This document shows, piece after piece, positions 56,141 to 63,815 of a stretch of DNA of 64,000 nucleotides; within the stretch, counting starts at the first letter, position 1, and every line of letters starts with the position of its first letter. Source of the DNA: Parvibaculaceae bacterium (GTDB lineage: Bacteria > Pseudomonadota > Alphaproteobacteria > Parvibaculales > Parvibaculaceae). Position numbers and translations under genes: made by a program. The notes under the pieces were generated by a model. That model ran no database searches, was not told where the DNA came from, and saw nothing but the letters and a program-made list of their open reading frames with translations. The stretch spans positions 1-64,000 of the forward strand of contig JARGNZ010000006.1 in the NCBI GenBank assembly GCA_029209985.1, in the 5' to 3' direction.

Positions 56141-56176
56141 GGGGCGGCTGTTTCAACGGCTGCCCCTTAAATTTTG
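56141..56176 (+). terminator. terminator after tesB
   Basis: GGGGCGGCTGTT and AACGGCTGCCCC pair (two G-T wobbles) and are followed by a TTAAATTTT tract, about 38 bases past the tesB stop. Confidence 0.7.
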
Positions 56177-56239
56177 ATTGCTATATCTGCGAGAATAAGC
56201 CCACACTCAAGTAGGTTCTAATTTTGAACGGAGATGGGT

Positions 56240-57238
56240 GTGCATTCTAACGCGATGCTAAAAAGCCTCATGCGGGTTAGCCTTGGGTGGTTCTTCGTTG
56301 GCGTTCTATTTGTTTCGCCTGCCTATTCGGTGCAGGAGTCGATAGAGGGCACCATAAAAGCTCATGAGCTTGAGTTCGGTTATATTGAGTATAAGCCGGA
56401 GCGCGGTGCGGGGGCGCGGGCGGATGCCCCTGAGCGGCCTGTGGTTCTTCTCTTTCACGGTTATCCAGAACGTGCAGGAAGCTGGGGAGAGGTGCAGCGC
56501 GCTTTGTCGGCTGCGGGGTATCACAGCTATGCCATTCACATGCGTGGCTATCCACCAACCACAGCACCGGCTGATGGGGATTACAGCCCTATTGCTCTTC
56601 AAGGCGACGTTCTGGCATTGATTGATGCTTTAGGTGACGGGCGGGCTGTTCTTGTTGGTCATGATTGGGGTGCGACGGCGGTTTATAATGCGGCAGCTCA
56701 CGCCCCTGAAAAAGTGCCGGCGCTTGTGACCCTGGCCATTCCTGCGCCCAATGCGCTGGCAGGTGATCCGACGTTGTTATTGAGTGCCCCGCATTTCCTT
56801 TATTATCAATTCCCATGGGCTGAGTGGATGGTTGCCCGTAATGACTTCGCGCACATCGACGGCATTTATGAAAGTTGGGCAGCGCCTGGATATGTTTTGC
56901 CAGTAGATGATATGAAAGACTTGAAAGCGACGCTTGCGCAAGAAGGCGTTGTTGGACAGGTGTTGGGATATTATTGGGCAATCTTTTCTTCTGAAGAAGA
57001 CCAGAAGGGGGCTGCGACGGCGCAAACAATTTTCCCCATGCCTTCGCTACTTATGGCCGGCGAGTTAGATGGGGCTGTCGGTGCCGATAGGTTCGAGGTG
57101 TCTAAAGAAGCCTTTTCCGGCGCGTATCAATTACATGTTGTGAAGGGCGCGGGGCATTTTCCACAGCTTGAAAAGCCTGAGGACGTTTCAAGTCAGCTCG
57201 TTGAGTTTTTGAACCGTTATGTGATGGTTGCTAAATGA
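56240..57238 (+). CDS. exported epoxide-hydrolase/haloalkane-dehalogenase-like alpha/beta hydrolase
   Basis: About 332 residues. A signal peptide is visible (LGWFFVGVLFVSPAYS), so it acts in the periplasm or outside. The alpha/beta fold has the oxyanion block FHGYPERAGSWGEV and a nucleophile elbow VGHDWGATAVY in which Asp takes the place of Ser. That is typical of epoxide hydrolases and haloalkane dehalogenases. The acid lies in MAGELDGAVG and the His in GAGHFPQLEKPE. A cap domain (about residues 180-260) lies between. The start is uncertain: GGAG is 6 bases before a GTG at 56240, and 0 bases before an ATG at 56234. Confidence 0.8.
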   Translation: MHSNAMLKSLMRVSLGWFFVGVLFVSPAYSVQESIEGTIKAHELEFGYIEYKPERGAGARADAPERPVVLLFHGYPERAGSWGEVQRALSAAGYHSYAIHMRGYPPTTAPADGDYSPIALQGDVLALIDALGDGRAVLVGHDWGATAVYNAAAHAPEKVPALVTLAIPAPNALAGDPTLLLSAPHFLYYQFPWAEWMVARNDFAHIDGIYESWAAPGYVLPVDDMKDLKATLAQEGVVGQVLGYYWAIFSSEEDQKGAATAQTIFPMPSLLMAGELDGAVGADRFEVSKEAFSGAYQLHVVKGAGHFPQLEKPEDVSSQLVEFLNRYVMVAK

Positions 57239-57254
57239 TGCCGTTGCTTTTGGG

Positions 57255-57758
57255 TTAGTCTGAGGAGGCTAGGTGACACCAGCTCTTGCGTGCCCCTTTG
57301 CCAGAGTAAGGACGTGCAAAACCATCGTCGATGAGAACCGTTGCGAGATCGCGACCATCTTGCAAAATGACTGATGCGACAACCCGACCGGCATATTTTC
57401 CGAGGTGGATGTTGACGAGGGTCACGGCGTCGCCTGCCAGTTCAATGGTGCGTGCTTTTGCGGCGCGCGCCTTTTCTTTCTCAAGGGGGCATTTACCCCG
57501 CATCTCGGCGGTATCAATGCCATTGATGCGCACGCTGGTGCGTTGGGTTTGGCCGGGCCACGGAAAAGCATCTACGGTCAAAGTATCTCCGTCATACACA
57601 GACACAACCGAAGCGGGCACGATCGAGCCTGCAAGGCCGCTCGTGGCCTTTTTGCTGGATGCGTGGGCATCGTGGGTGTGGGGAAGGGCGAGTATTAGGC
57701 CCGCCGCAAGTCCACTTATGAGGGCGATATGTCGAATCGAAAAGCGCATAAAGTGCAT
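57255..57758 (-). CDS. thermonuclease-like secreted nuclease
   Basis: A 167-residue protein with the Staphylococcal nuclease fold: VVSVYDGDTLTVDAFP (metal-binding Asp pair), RINGIDTAEMRGKCPLEKEKA with the catalytic Arg and Glu, and KYAGRVVASVILQDGRDLATVLIDDGFARPY. A signal peptide ending HASS is seen, so it is exported. It may cut DNA or RNA. It is convergent with the hydrolase gene, 16 bases apart. No partner is seen. Confidence 0.87.
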   Translation of the reverse strand: MHFMRFSIRHIALISGLAAGLILALPHTHDAHASSKKATSGLAGSIVPASVVSVYDGDTLTVDAFPWPGQTQRTSVRINGIDTAEMRGKCPLEKEKARAAKARTIELAGDAVTLVNIHLGKYAGRVVASVILQDGRDLATVLIDDGFARPYSGKGARKSWCHLASSD

Positions 57759-57953
57759 ATTATGTTTCGCACAACTTTATGCAAGGTGGAGATGATTGGT
57801 TGGGGGTGAAATTGAGAGAAGCTAGGGAGTTTTGGCGCTTAAAGCGGCTAAAATGGGCGGCTTGGTGCTTTGGGATAGGTTCTCCCCAATTTTTGTTGCG
57901 AAAATATGAAAAGACGCTTGATACGCGCGGGCCTCTCAGGCATACACGGCGGT

Positions 57954-58046
57954 GGAGAGGTGGCCGAGTGGCTGAAGGCGCTCCCCTGCTAAGGGAGTAG
58001 GCGGTGTTGAACTGTCTCGAGGGTTCGAATCCCTTCCTCTCCGCCA
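57954..58046 (+). tRNA. tRNA-Ser (anticodon GCU), CCA encoded
   Basis: A 93-base class II tRNA. The acceptor stem GGAGAGG pairs with CCTCTCC, followed by discriminator G and CCA. The D arm contains GGCCGAGTGGCTGAAGGC and the anticodon loop CTGCTAA holds GCT (reads AGC/AGU). A long variable arm of about 20 bases identifies Ser, and TTCGAAT is in the T loop. It is followed by the accessory region. Confidence 0.95.
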
Positions 58047-58248
58047 TTTCCCTTTCAAATTCATTTCATCATTGTGGCTGGGCAGTTGCGTTTGCCGTAC
58101 GGTCGTGTGAACAGCTGTCAATCAAAAGTGAGGCGGGCTGAGTTTCTTACATCCTTTGATTATGCTTAATGATTAATGAGTTTTTCTTTGCCTTATGGCT
58201 ATGTCTTGTCTAACCATTGGTTAGGTTTGATGTTGCTGAAGGTTTCTC

Positions 58249-58974
58249 ATGTCCCGGATTGTCTTTTTTCATGTTCCTAAATGTGCTGGCTCCACTGTTT
58301 ACACCCATTTGGAGAAGTATTTGGGAAAGACGCGTTTTGAGAGAATTTTGGGGCGTAGGCCTACTGTGCTGGTCCATACTAAACATCATGCAGAGCGCTT
58401 GGATGAGAAGCTGAAATTTGCACGTAAAGCACGTTTTATTTATGGGCATTTTGACTGGAGCACATACGCTAAGATGGGAGCAAGCGATCAGGATTTTCGA
58501 TTTACATTTTTGAGAAATCCAGTTGAGCGTTTGCAAAGTGCGTATAATTTTTTCTGTAGCGATCAGGGTTGGAAATTTATCTCTCTTACCGGAAGGCACG
58601 AAGATTGGTCTTTTAGAGATTTTCTGACGAATACAGATGATTCAACTTTTTGGCAGTTGGATAATGTCATGGTCCGTATGTTTGGTGGGCAGTTGGACCA
58701 CCGGTTTACAACGGATGAGGAGTGGGAAGGATTGTTCGAGACTGCCAAGCGGAACTTGGACACTTTCGACTTTGTTGGTTTTCAAAATAGCTTCGGGCGT
58801 GACTTAGAAAAACTGTGCGGGTTGATCGGTGTCGGTGGTAAAAAAATTGTCACCAACAATGCGACAGACCATAAAAAGACGTATGAGCGTGATGATGAGC
58901 TTCTTGCTTTGATTGATCGTTGCACCAAGTGGGATCAAAAGCTGTATGACTATGCGATGGAAAAATTTGCATAA
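58249..58974 (+). CDS. sulfotransferase family protein
   Basis: A 241-residue sulfotransferase-fold protein. The 5'-phosphosulfate loop is IVFFHVPKCAGSTVYTHLEK at the N-terminus and the 3'-phosphate site is FTFLRNPVERLQSAYNFF near residue 88. It resembles the Sulfotransfer_2/Gal-3-O-type family that transfers sulfate from PAPS to carbohydrates. No signal peptide or membrane segment is visible. The gene is AT-richer than most of the window (sampled lines run near 35-40% GC) and lies 203 bases after tRNA-Ser, both hints of acquisition. The substrate is unknown. Confidence 0.82.
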   Translation: MSRIVFFHVPKCAGSTVYTHLEKYLGKTRFERILGRRPTVLVHTKHHAERLDEKLKFARKARFIYGHFDWSTYAKMGASDQDFRFTFLRNPVERLQSAYNFFCSDQGWKFISLTGRHEDWSFRDFLTNTDDSTFWQLDNVMVRMFGGQLDHRFTTDEEWEGLFETAKRNLDTFDFVGFQNSFGRDLEKLCGLIGVGGKKIVTNNATDHKKTYERDDELLALIDRCTKWDQKLYDYAMEKFA

Positions 58975-59110
58975 GCGTTCGTGTGATCTATTGGTGGGTA
59001 GGTTTGCTTCGGAATGCCTGTTTTGACTGACGGTCGGGAAAAACGCCTCAAAATGGGTTGGTTTGTCAAAAAAATGTCACTTAAAAGCTCGTCTTCAGTT
59101 TTAACCTTCC

Positions 59111-59116
59111 TATAAT
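59111..59116 (+). promoter_or_regulatory. -10 box for the small-gene leader
   Basis: TATAAT, with transcription then expected to start at about 59123. The -35 region is not clearly conserved. Confidence 0.4.
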
Positions 59117-59129
59117 CAACATGCAGATA

Positions 59130-59190
59130 AGCGGAATCGGATTTACCGATAGCGCTGATGAGAAGCGGAGCCGAAATATCGGTAGCGCTG
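59130..59190 (+). promoter_or_regulatory. tandem structured 5' leader elements
   Basis: Two near-identical hairpin units, 59130-59156 and 59164-59189, separated by 7 bases. Each has an outer stem AGCG/CGCT, an internal loop GA/AG that could form tandem G-A pairs, and an inner 5-bp stem. The inner stem differs but keeps pairing: ATCGG/CCGAT in unit 1 and GCCGA/TCGGT in unit 2. The apical loops are ATTTA and AATA. They lie upstream of the ribosome site AGGAG (59194-59198) of the small gene. They could be a regulatory RNA element, or DNA repeats for a protein. Confidence 0.6.
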
Positions 59191-59204
59191 GAAAGGAGAC
59201 TGCA

Positions 59205-59399
59205 ATGACGAGTTACTTTATGCGTAAATGGATGTTGGGAGCCGAGGTCAAAGAAGGCTCACAACGTGACCATGTTGGTATAGATAATCATCACACCAAA
59301 GCAGAATGGGCTGCATTCAACGGAGCGCTTCGCAAGAAGTCCACCGCAGCACAGCGCGCGATGCGCCGGTCAACCGCCCGCGCGGCGCACCACCCTTAA
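59205..59399 (+). CDS. small unknown basic protein
   Basis: A 64-residue protein I do not recognise, basic and His-rich: MTSYFMRKWMLGAEVKEG, GIDNHHTKAEWAAFNGALRKK and a C-terminal RAMRRSTARAAHHP. The ATG at 59205 follows AGGAG by 6 bases; an in-frame ATG at 59121 would include the two hairpins as code and lies too close to the -10 box. A terminator follows 16 bases after the stop, so it is a one-gene transcript. Confidence 0.6.
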   Translation: MTSYFMRKWMLGAEVKEGSQRDHVGIDNHHTKAEWAAFNGALRKKSTAAQRAMRRSTARAAHHP

Positions 59400-59415
59400 T
59401 TGATAGTGATTTGAA

Positions 59416-59450
59416 GAAAGGCCGGAGGTTTTCTCCGGCCTTTCTTATTT
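59416..59450 (+). terminator. terminator after the small unknown gene
   Basis: GAAAGGCCGGAG-gtttt-CTCCGGCCTTTC, a perfect 12-bp stem, then a T-rich tract. Confidence 0.9.
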
Positions 59451-59503
59451 GAATACTTGAGGTCTTTATTCCGCAACGCTTTGCACAAGCGTACTCTGGC
59501 CTT

Positions 59504-60676
59504 TTAGAGCGCACTGAGAAATGCGACCAATGCGGCACGTTCTTTTCTGCTAAGTTTGAACTCTGTAATAAGGGGTGACGTCGTTGAGGCACCCTCAAAG
59601 ATCATGTCGTCTACACCTTTGCGTCGGTTGGGCGATACACGTCCTCCGCCCGCTGCATAAATATTGACGACTCCTATTATGCTCGGGAAAAGACCATTGT
59701 GCATGTATGGCCCAGTTTTTTTTACATGGCGCAAGCTTGGCGTGCGAAATTTTCCAGCATCTAAAGGATCGCCAGTAACGTGGTAACGCCCGAGGTCTTC
59801 GAATTTTCGGCCGTAGTAACTCAAGCCAATGTTGTGAAATTTTTCATCGGTTAACAAAGGTCCGTGATGGCAGTTTGCACACCCTGCCTTTGTTCGAAAG
59901 ATATGCAGTCCATGTAATTCCTCTTCCGTCATTTGTTTTAGGTCGCCGGTTAAAAAACGATCAAACCTTGTAGTCTTTTCTAACGTTGTTTGAAAAGCCC
60001 TGAGGGAATCTAGTATCCACTGCAGCTGAATAGGCTGGTCTGACCGATATATTTTCCTGAACTGGGCAACATAATCTGGGTTTTCGGCGAGCTTTGAAAC
60101 TAAAGTGTTCATATTCTGATTGGCCATTTCATCAGATGCTGTTAGCGGGCCCATAGCTTGGCTTGGTAGATCTTTTGCCCTTCCGTCCCAAAAAAGGGTC
60201 TTCCGATAAGATGCAGAAAAAAGACTAGGGGCGTTCCGCTTTCCTTTTTTTCTGTCGTGACCGAAAGATGTTCGTAATCCATCACCCCAAGCAAGTTCTT
60301 GGTTGTGGCAACTTTGGCACGAGATTTGGCTAGAGGCAGACAAAACAGGGTCTTCGAAAAGAAGTTTTCCGAGTTTAGCTTTCTGTCGTTCAACCGTGTC
60401 TTGTGGGGGTTGTTTTTTTAATGCCCCAAGTTCAATGTAATCTGTGACTTCTTTTTTGAGAAAGGGGGCTGGCCACATGGAAGAGGGTTGTGCATAAATT
60501 TTTTTGAAGTTGGGTGGCGGGACATCATTACGGACGCTGTCAGCATGAACCCAACTGGAGAATAATACGGTTCCGGCTAATGAAAACCCAATGGCAACGA
60601 ATGAGGTGAGACGCATTCGTGCCATTGGACTTATATTAGTTTTTCTAATCAAGTTTGGTCGGTGACGTTTATACAT
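59504..60676 (-). CDS. di-heme cytochrome c peroxidase/MauG-like protein
   Basis: A 390-residue exported protein. An uncleaved basic tail leads to a hydrophobic segment ending VHA (about residue 47), so it goes to the periplasm. There are two heme c motifs, CQSCH near residue 110 and CANCH near 255. GKFRTPSLRHVKKTGPYMHNG near 310 is the usual C-terminal block of bacterial di-heme peroxidases and MauG. It could reduce H2O2 or oxidise a partner protein. It starts just after the stop of the TonB-dependent receptor, so the two should be one operon. AT-richer than the core genes. Confidence 0.87.
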   Translation of the reverse strand: MYKRHRPNLIRKTNISPMARMRLTSFVAIGFSLAGTVLFSSWVHADSVRNDVPPPNFKKIYAQPSSMWPAPFLKKEVTDYIELGALKKQPPQDTVERQKAKLGKLLFEDPVLSASSQISCQSCHNQELAWGDGLRTSFGHDRKKGKRNAPSLFSASYRKTLFWDGRAKDLPSQAMGPLTASDEMANQNMNTLVSKLAENPDYVAQFRKIYRSDQPIQLQWILDSLRAFQTTLEKTTRFDRFLTGDLKQMTEEELHGLHIFRTKAGCANCHHGPLLTDEKFHNIGLSYYGRKFEDLGRYHVTGDPLDAGKFRTPSLRHVKKTGPYMHNGLFPSIIGVVNIYAAGGGRVSPNRRKGVDDMIFEGASTTSPLITEFKLSRKERAALVAFLSAL

Positions 60677-60678
60677 GA

Positions 60679-63351
60679 TTAGAAACTTGCCCCGACAGAA
60701 AGCCAAAATGCTCTACCACGAATATACGGGCGGTCATCATTGGCAACTCTATTACCGATCGCATCAAAAATGTTTGTAACTTTCATTTTCCCATAAAAGT
60801 TACCATACCCAGAAGGTGCAAAAGTGTATTTGGCACTCATATCTGTATAAAGTGTCGCTCCATAGTCTTTGTCAATCCAAACGTCATGGTTACGCCCCTC
60901 AAAGGTGATGTTATTGTCAGAGTCTATGACCCCTCTATAAGGCATGTTGAGGTCGGTGCTCAGATCTACAGATAGTGCATTATTCAGCCACTGGGTCCCA
61001 ATCGACATATTTACCCGGACTGGAATATCCAAATTACCTGTTACAAGCGAGAAGCTGGCAGGGGTGTATGATTTCCCATCATAGAAAATTAAGTCTTCGA
61101 AGAAGTCATCATCAAAGTAGTTATCAGAATCCATTGAACTTTCTGAATAGGTAGCGGATAGCGCGACACTAACTTTATCAAGGTTTTTAACTTCTGTTTC
61201 TGTCCATTCGTTTACGTATTCTGCAGTCAGCGACCTGTAGCTAGAGCTACCACCATTCGTGAGGGTTGCATTGGTTGTGGAGCCTGAACGGGTGAATTGA
61301 TCCCTTGAGTTTCTATCGACTGCTCTTAAACGTATTTGCCCGCCGAGCACAGGCTCTTCTACTTTAAGGCTCGCAGTGATTTCATCTGTGTAGGGAGTTG
61401 ATACACCGCTTTGCTTGTAATTGTATTCGCCAGTGTCTGTTTTCATCGTCCAGCTGTTGGTTACATTGCCTACAGCATCGTGAACCCTTGCGAATGATTG
61501 CCCTCGAGGCTGGTTATCTCTAATGGCATAAACTAGTTCGTTGGCATTGTAGTACCGGTTATAACCTAGAGAGAAATCTGCCCAAGACCAAGGTGTGATT
61601 GTTCCGACCACGCGAGGTGCGATGTTTATATTTTCGAGGTAATCTGCGTAGTCTATTCGCAAGCCGGCACGTATATCGAACCAATCCCACTTTTGTTCCC
61701 ATTCAGCATAGCCGTTTAATGAGAACAAATGTACGGTTGTGTTAAATGCATCCCACTGGGCATAAATATCGGCATATTGATATTGGGAACAATGAGGGTC
61801 ATTTGCATCAAGGCATGTAAAACCTGTTGCAAGAAACCAAGGATCATCTTCAGCATCGCCGATTGTTTCTGTCGCAGTGTAATAGGTGAAATCGTCACGT
61901 TTTCGAGTGGCTTCGATGTTACGAACTTCTCCTCCAACTTTAAAGTTTCCACCTAACAACTCACCTGTGACTTTTGATTTTAAGCCGACCGCGGTTTGTC
62001 CTTGTTCTTTGTCCCCAAATCCTCCTCGGCGGCAGGTGGTTGAGGTGCCGTCTTCTTGACACCAGTCAATACTTGGGTCGACCCAACCATCGCTTTCTCG
62101 TTTTGTATAAGAATAAGCAATTTGGGCGTTGGAATTGTTCGTTGTGTAATTATCGTTGTAGTAAGCGATTGATTGCATTTGAATGTCTTGGATTTGCAAC
62201 CCAAGGATTTCGAGTGTCTCGACACTTGCTTCGTGCCTGAGCTGGTTTGTGATGCCATAGCTTGCAATATCTAGTTCCATATCTAACCAGGACACACTTT
62301 CGAAATCTTGATAGTAGTCGGTGTACGAGGTTTCAAAAGTCCACTGGCCTATCTCACTTTCGTAAGTGAATGACCCATGCAGAAAGATATTTTCTGATTC
62401 TTCGTGTGCCCAGGCATCGAAAAATTCATAATCTTTTTGTTTGGCAGTTTTTGCATTTTGCTGGCTTACAGCGAACAAGAAGCTTGTTTTATCTGTAAGG
62501 GGGGCGCCAAAAGATGCCGCTTTTTTCCACTTTGTGAAAGTTGGTGCCTGGCGGTTTTTCGGGTTATCGCCATCTTCTGTGCCTAGCTTATAGTTCACCA
62601 TCTCATCATTTTGAAAGCTGACATCGACACTGGCGATAATGCCATCTTTAGGTGGTTTAATCAGCTCGTATTCGACAACGCCACCTTGGAATTCACCGTA
62701 TTCACTTGAAGCGTTGCTATCGGTAAGTGTGACAGTGTTAACAAAGGCTGAGGGGACGAAGATAGCCTGTGAGTGTAATCCATATACTAAATCTGCATTT
62801 GGCGTGTTTTCATCACTATCTAAAATCGCTGCTGACTTTTCAGTGGAGCCGGTGATGGTGTTAATGGTAACGCCGTTCAGCATTATGTTGTTTTCATCGA
62901 AACCAGCACCAGAGATAGAGAATTCTCGAGGTCGTAGATTAATGACATCCTGACCATCTTCACCTGCATCATCGTTAGTATCGTCAATATATTGTACATT
63001 GGGCATTGAGCGCAGAAAGCTGTTTGCATCGCCAGAACCATCGACACGCGCTTGAAAGTTTTCTTGAGAGAGATGGCTGGTGCCTGTATCTGCCCCAGAA
63101 TCACCACCTAATTTCTGAAAAACTGTTGGGGAGACGACGTAGATTGTTTCCAGATTCGTATCATTTAGTATTTCTTGCGTTTCGGCGACTGGTTGCTCTG
63201 TCAGTGTTGGTGGGGCTGTGGATGTGTCTTCGGCTTGTACGCCTAAAGGTGCCATGAAAAATAAAGCAGGCAGAGCAAGAGAAAGTGTAAGGAATTTGTA
63301 AGGTCGTTTTAGGTGTGGGATTCCTTTTGAAGGAAGTCGTTGTGAGTACAT
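60679..63351 (-). CDS. TonB-dependent outer membrane receptor
   Basis: An 890-residue receptor. A signal peptide ending VQAED is followed by a likely TonB box, ETIYVVSP near residue 68. The plug (about 75-210) has QVINLRPREFSISGAGFDENNIMLNGV. The rest is a 22-strand barrel closing with FWLSVGASF, the terminal Phe for assembly. Several extracellular loops contain Cys pairs (CQEDGTSTTC, CLDANDPHC). The ligand is unknown; iron chelates are likely since a perfect Fur box precedes the gene. No neighbouring periplasmic binding protein or ABC genes are seen. The peroxidase gene follows with a 2-base gap. Confidence 0.9.
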   Translation of the reverse strand: MYSQRLPSKGIPHLKRPYKFLTLSLALPALFFMAPLGVQAEDTSTAPPTLTEQPVAETQEILNDTNLETIYVVSPTVFQKLGGDSGADTGTSHLSQENFQARVDGSGDANSFLRSMPNVQYIDDTNDDAGEDGQDVINLRPREFSISGAGFDENNIMLNGVTINTITGSTEKSAAILDSDENTPNADLVYGLHSQAIFVPSAFVNTVTLTDSNASSEYGEFQGGVVEYELIKPPKDGIIASVDVSFQNDEMVNYKLGTEDGDNPKNRQAPTFTKWKKAASFGAPLTDKTSFLFAVSQQNAKTAKQKDYEFFDAWAHEESENIFLHGSFTYESEIGQWTFETSYTDYYQDFESVSWLDMELDIASYGITNQLRHEASVETLEILGLQIQDIQMQSIAYYNDNYTTNNSNAQIAYSYTKRESDGWVDPSIDWCQEDGTSTTCRRGGFGDKEQGQTAVGLKSKVTGELLGGNFKVGGEVRNIEATRKRDDFTYYTATETIGDAEDDPWFLATGFTCLDANDPHCSQYQYADIYAQWDAFNTTVHLFSLNGYAEWEQKWDWFDIRAGLRIDYADYLENINIAPRVVGTITPWSWADFSLGYNRYYNANELVYAIRDNQPRGQSFARVHDAVGNVTNSWTMKTDTGEYNYKQSGVSTPYTDEITASLKVEEPVLGGQIRLRAVDRNSRDQFTRSGSTTNATLTNGGSSSYRSLTAEYVNEWTETEVKNLDKVSVALSATYSESSMDSDNYFDDDFFEDLIFYDGKSYTPASFSLVTGNLDIPVRVNMSIGTQWLNNALSVDLSTDLNMPYRGVIDSDNNITFEGRNHDVWIDKDYGATLYTDMSAKYTFAPSGYGNFYGKMKVTNIFDAIGNRVANDDRPYIRGRAFWLSVGASF

Positions 63352-63450
63352 GATAACCCCTAATTATTGCATTTTCAGTTTTAGGGAGTGAGGCATCTGT
63401 CTTTCGACGTGGAGCATCACCCGGGGTCGGTGACTGCTTGCTAATGCTTT

Positions 63451-63465
63451 TGATAATTATTATCA
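63451..63465. promoter_or_regulatory. Fur box
   Basis: TGATAATTATTATCA is a perfect 7-1-7 inverted repeat identical to the classic Fur consensus. It overlaps the predicted -10/+1 region of the receptor gene (a TATAAT on the minus strand at 63470-63475), about 100 bases before the start codon. So Fur with iron should repress the receptor and peroxidase genes. Confidence 0.85.
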
Positions 63466-63656
63466 ACAAATTATAACGTTTAGATATATTCAGTAAGGCA
63501 GTGTGACATTTTGGGCATCGACTTTTTGTTTATTTCAGATATTTGGTTTTATCCGTAGGGCGTGGGTGCCGTTCGTGAAACAGATGGACACGATGTTAGA
63601 AAACCGTAGTATGCGCCTGTGTTTGTTTATTTTGGTCAGTTGAATATGTTTACGAG

Positions 63657-63755
63657 AGAAAACTTTGATTGTTTTCAGGATTGGTGGACCGTCTTTTAAG
63701 GCGGGCCGTTAGCGTGTTTGAATGACTATTGGCCGCCTTGATGGGCGGCTTTTTG
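63657..63755 (+). ncRNA. candidate small RNA with intrinsic terminator
   Basis: A possible promoter, TTGTTT-16-TATGTT (63623-63650), is followed by three hairpins: GAAAAC/GTTTTC (63658-63676), GGACCGTC/GGCGGGCC (63687-63706, one mismatch), and GCCGCC/GGCGGC (63732-63749) with a T-run. No open frame fits in this region, and no plus-strand gene lies upstream for over 4 kb, so the terminator needs another owner. About 100 bases long. Confidence 0.4.
63732..63754 (+). terminator. orphan intrinsic terminator
   Basis: GCCGCC-ttgatg-GGCGGC followed by TTTTT. There is no plus-strand gene before it. Confidence 0.75.
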
Positions 63756-63815
63756 ATTCCGGTTTGTGTCATTGGAAATCATGAGGTTGCTGTAAGCGGT
63801 CTCATGGAGATGATG

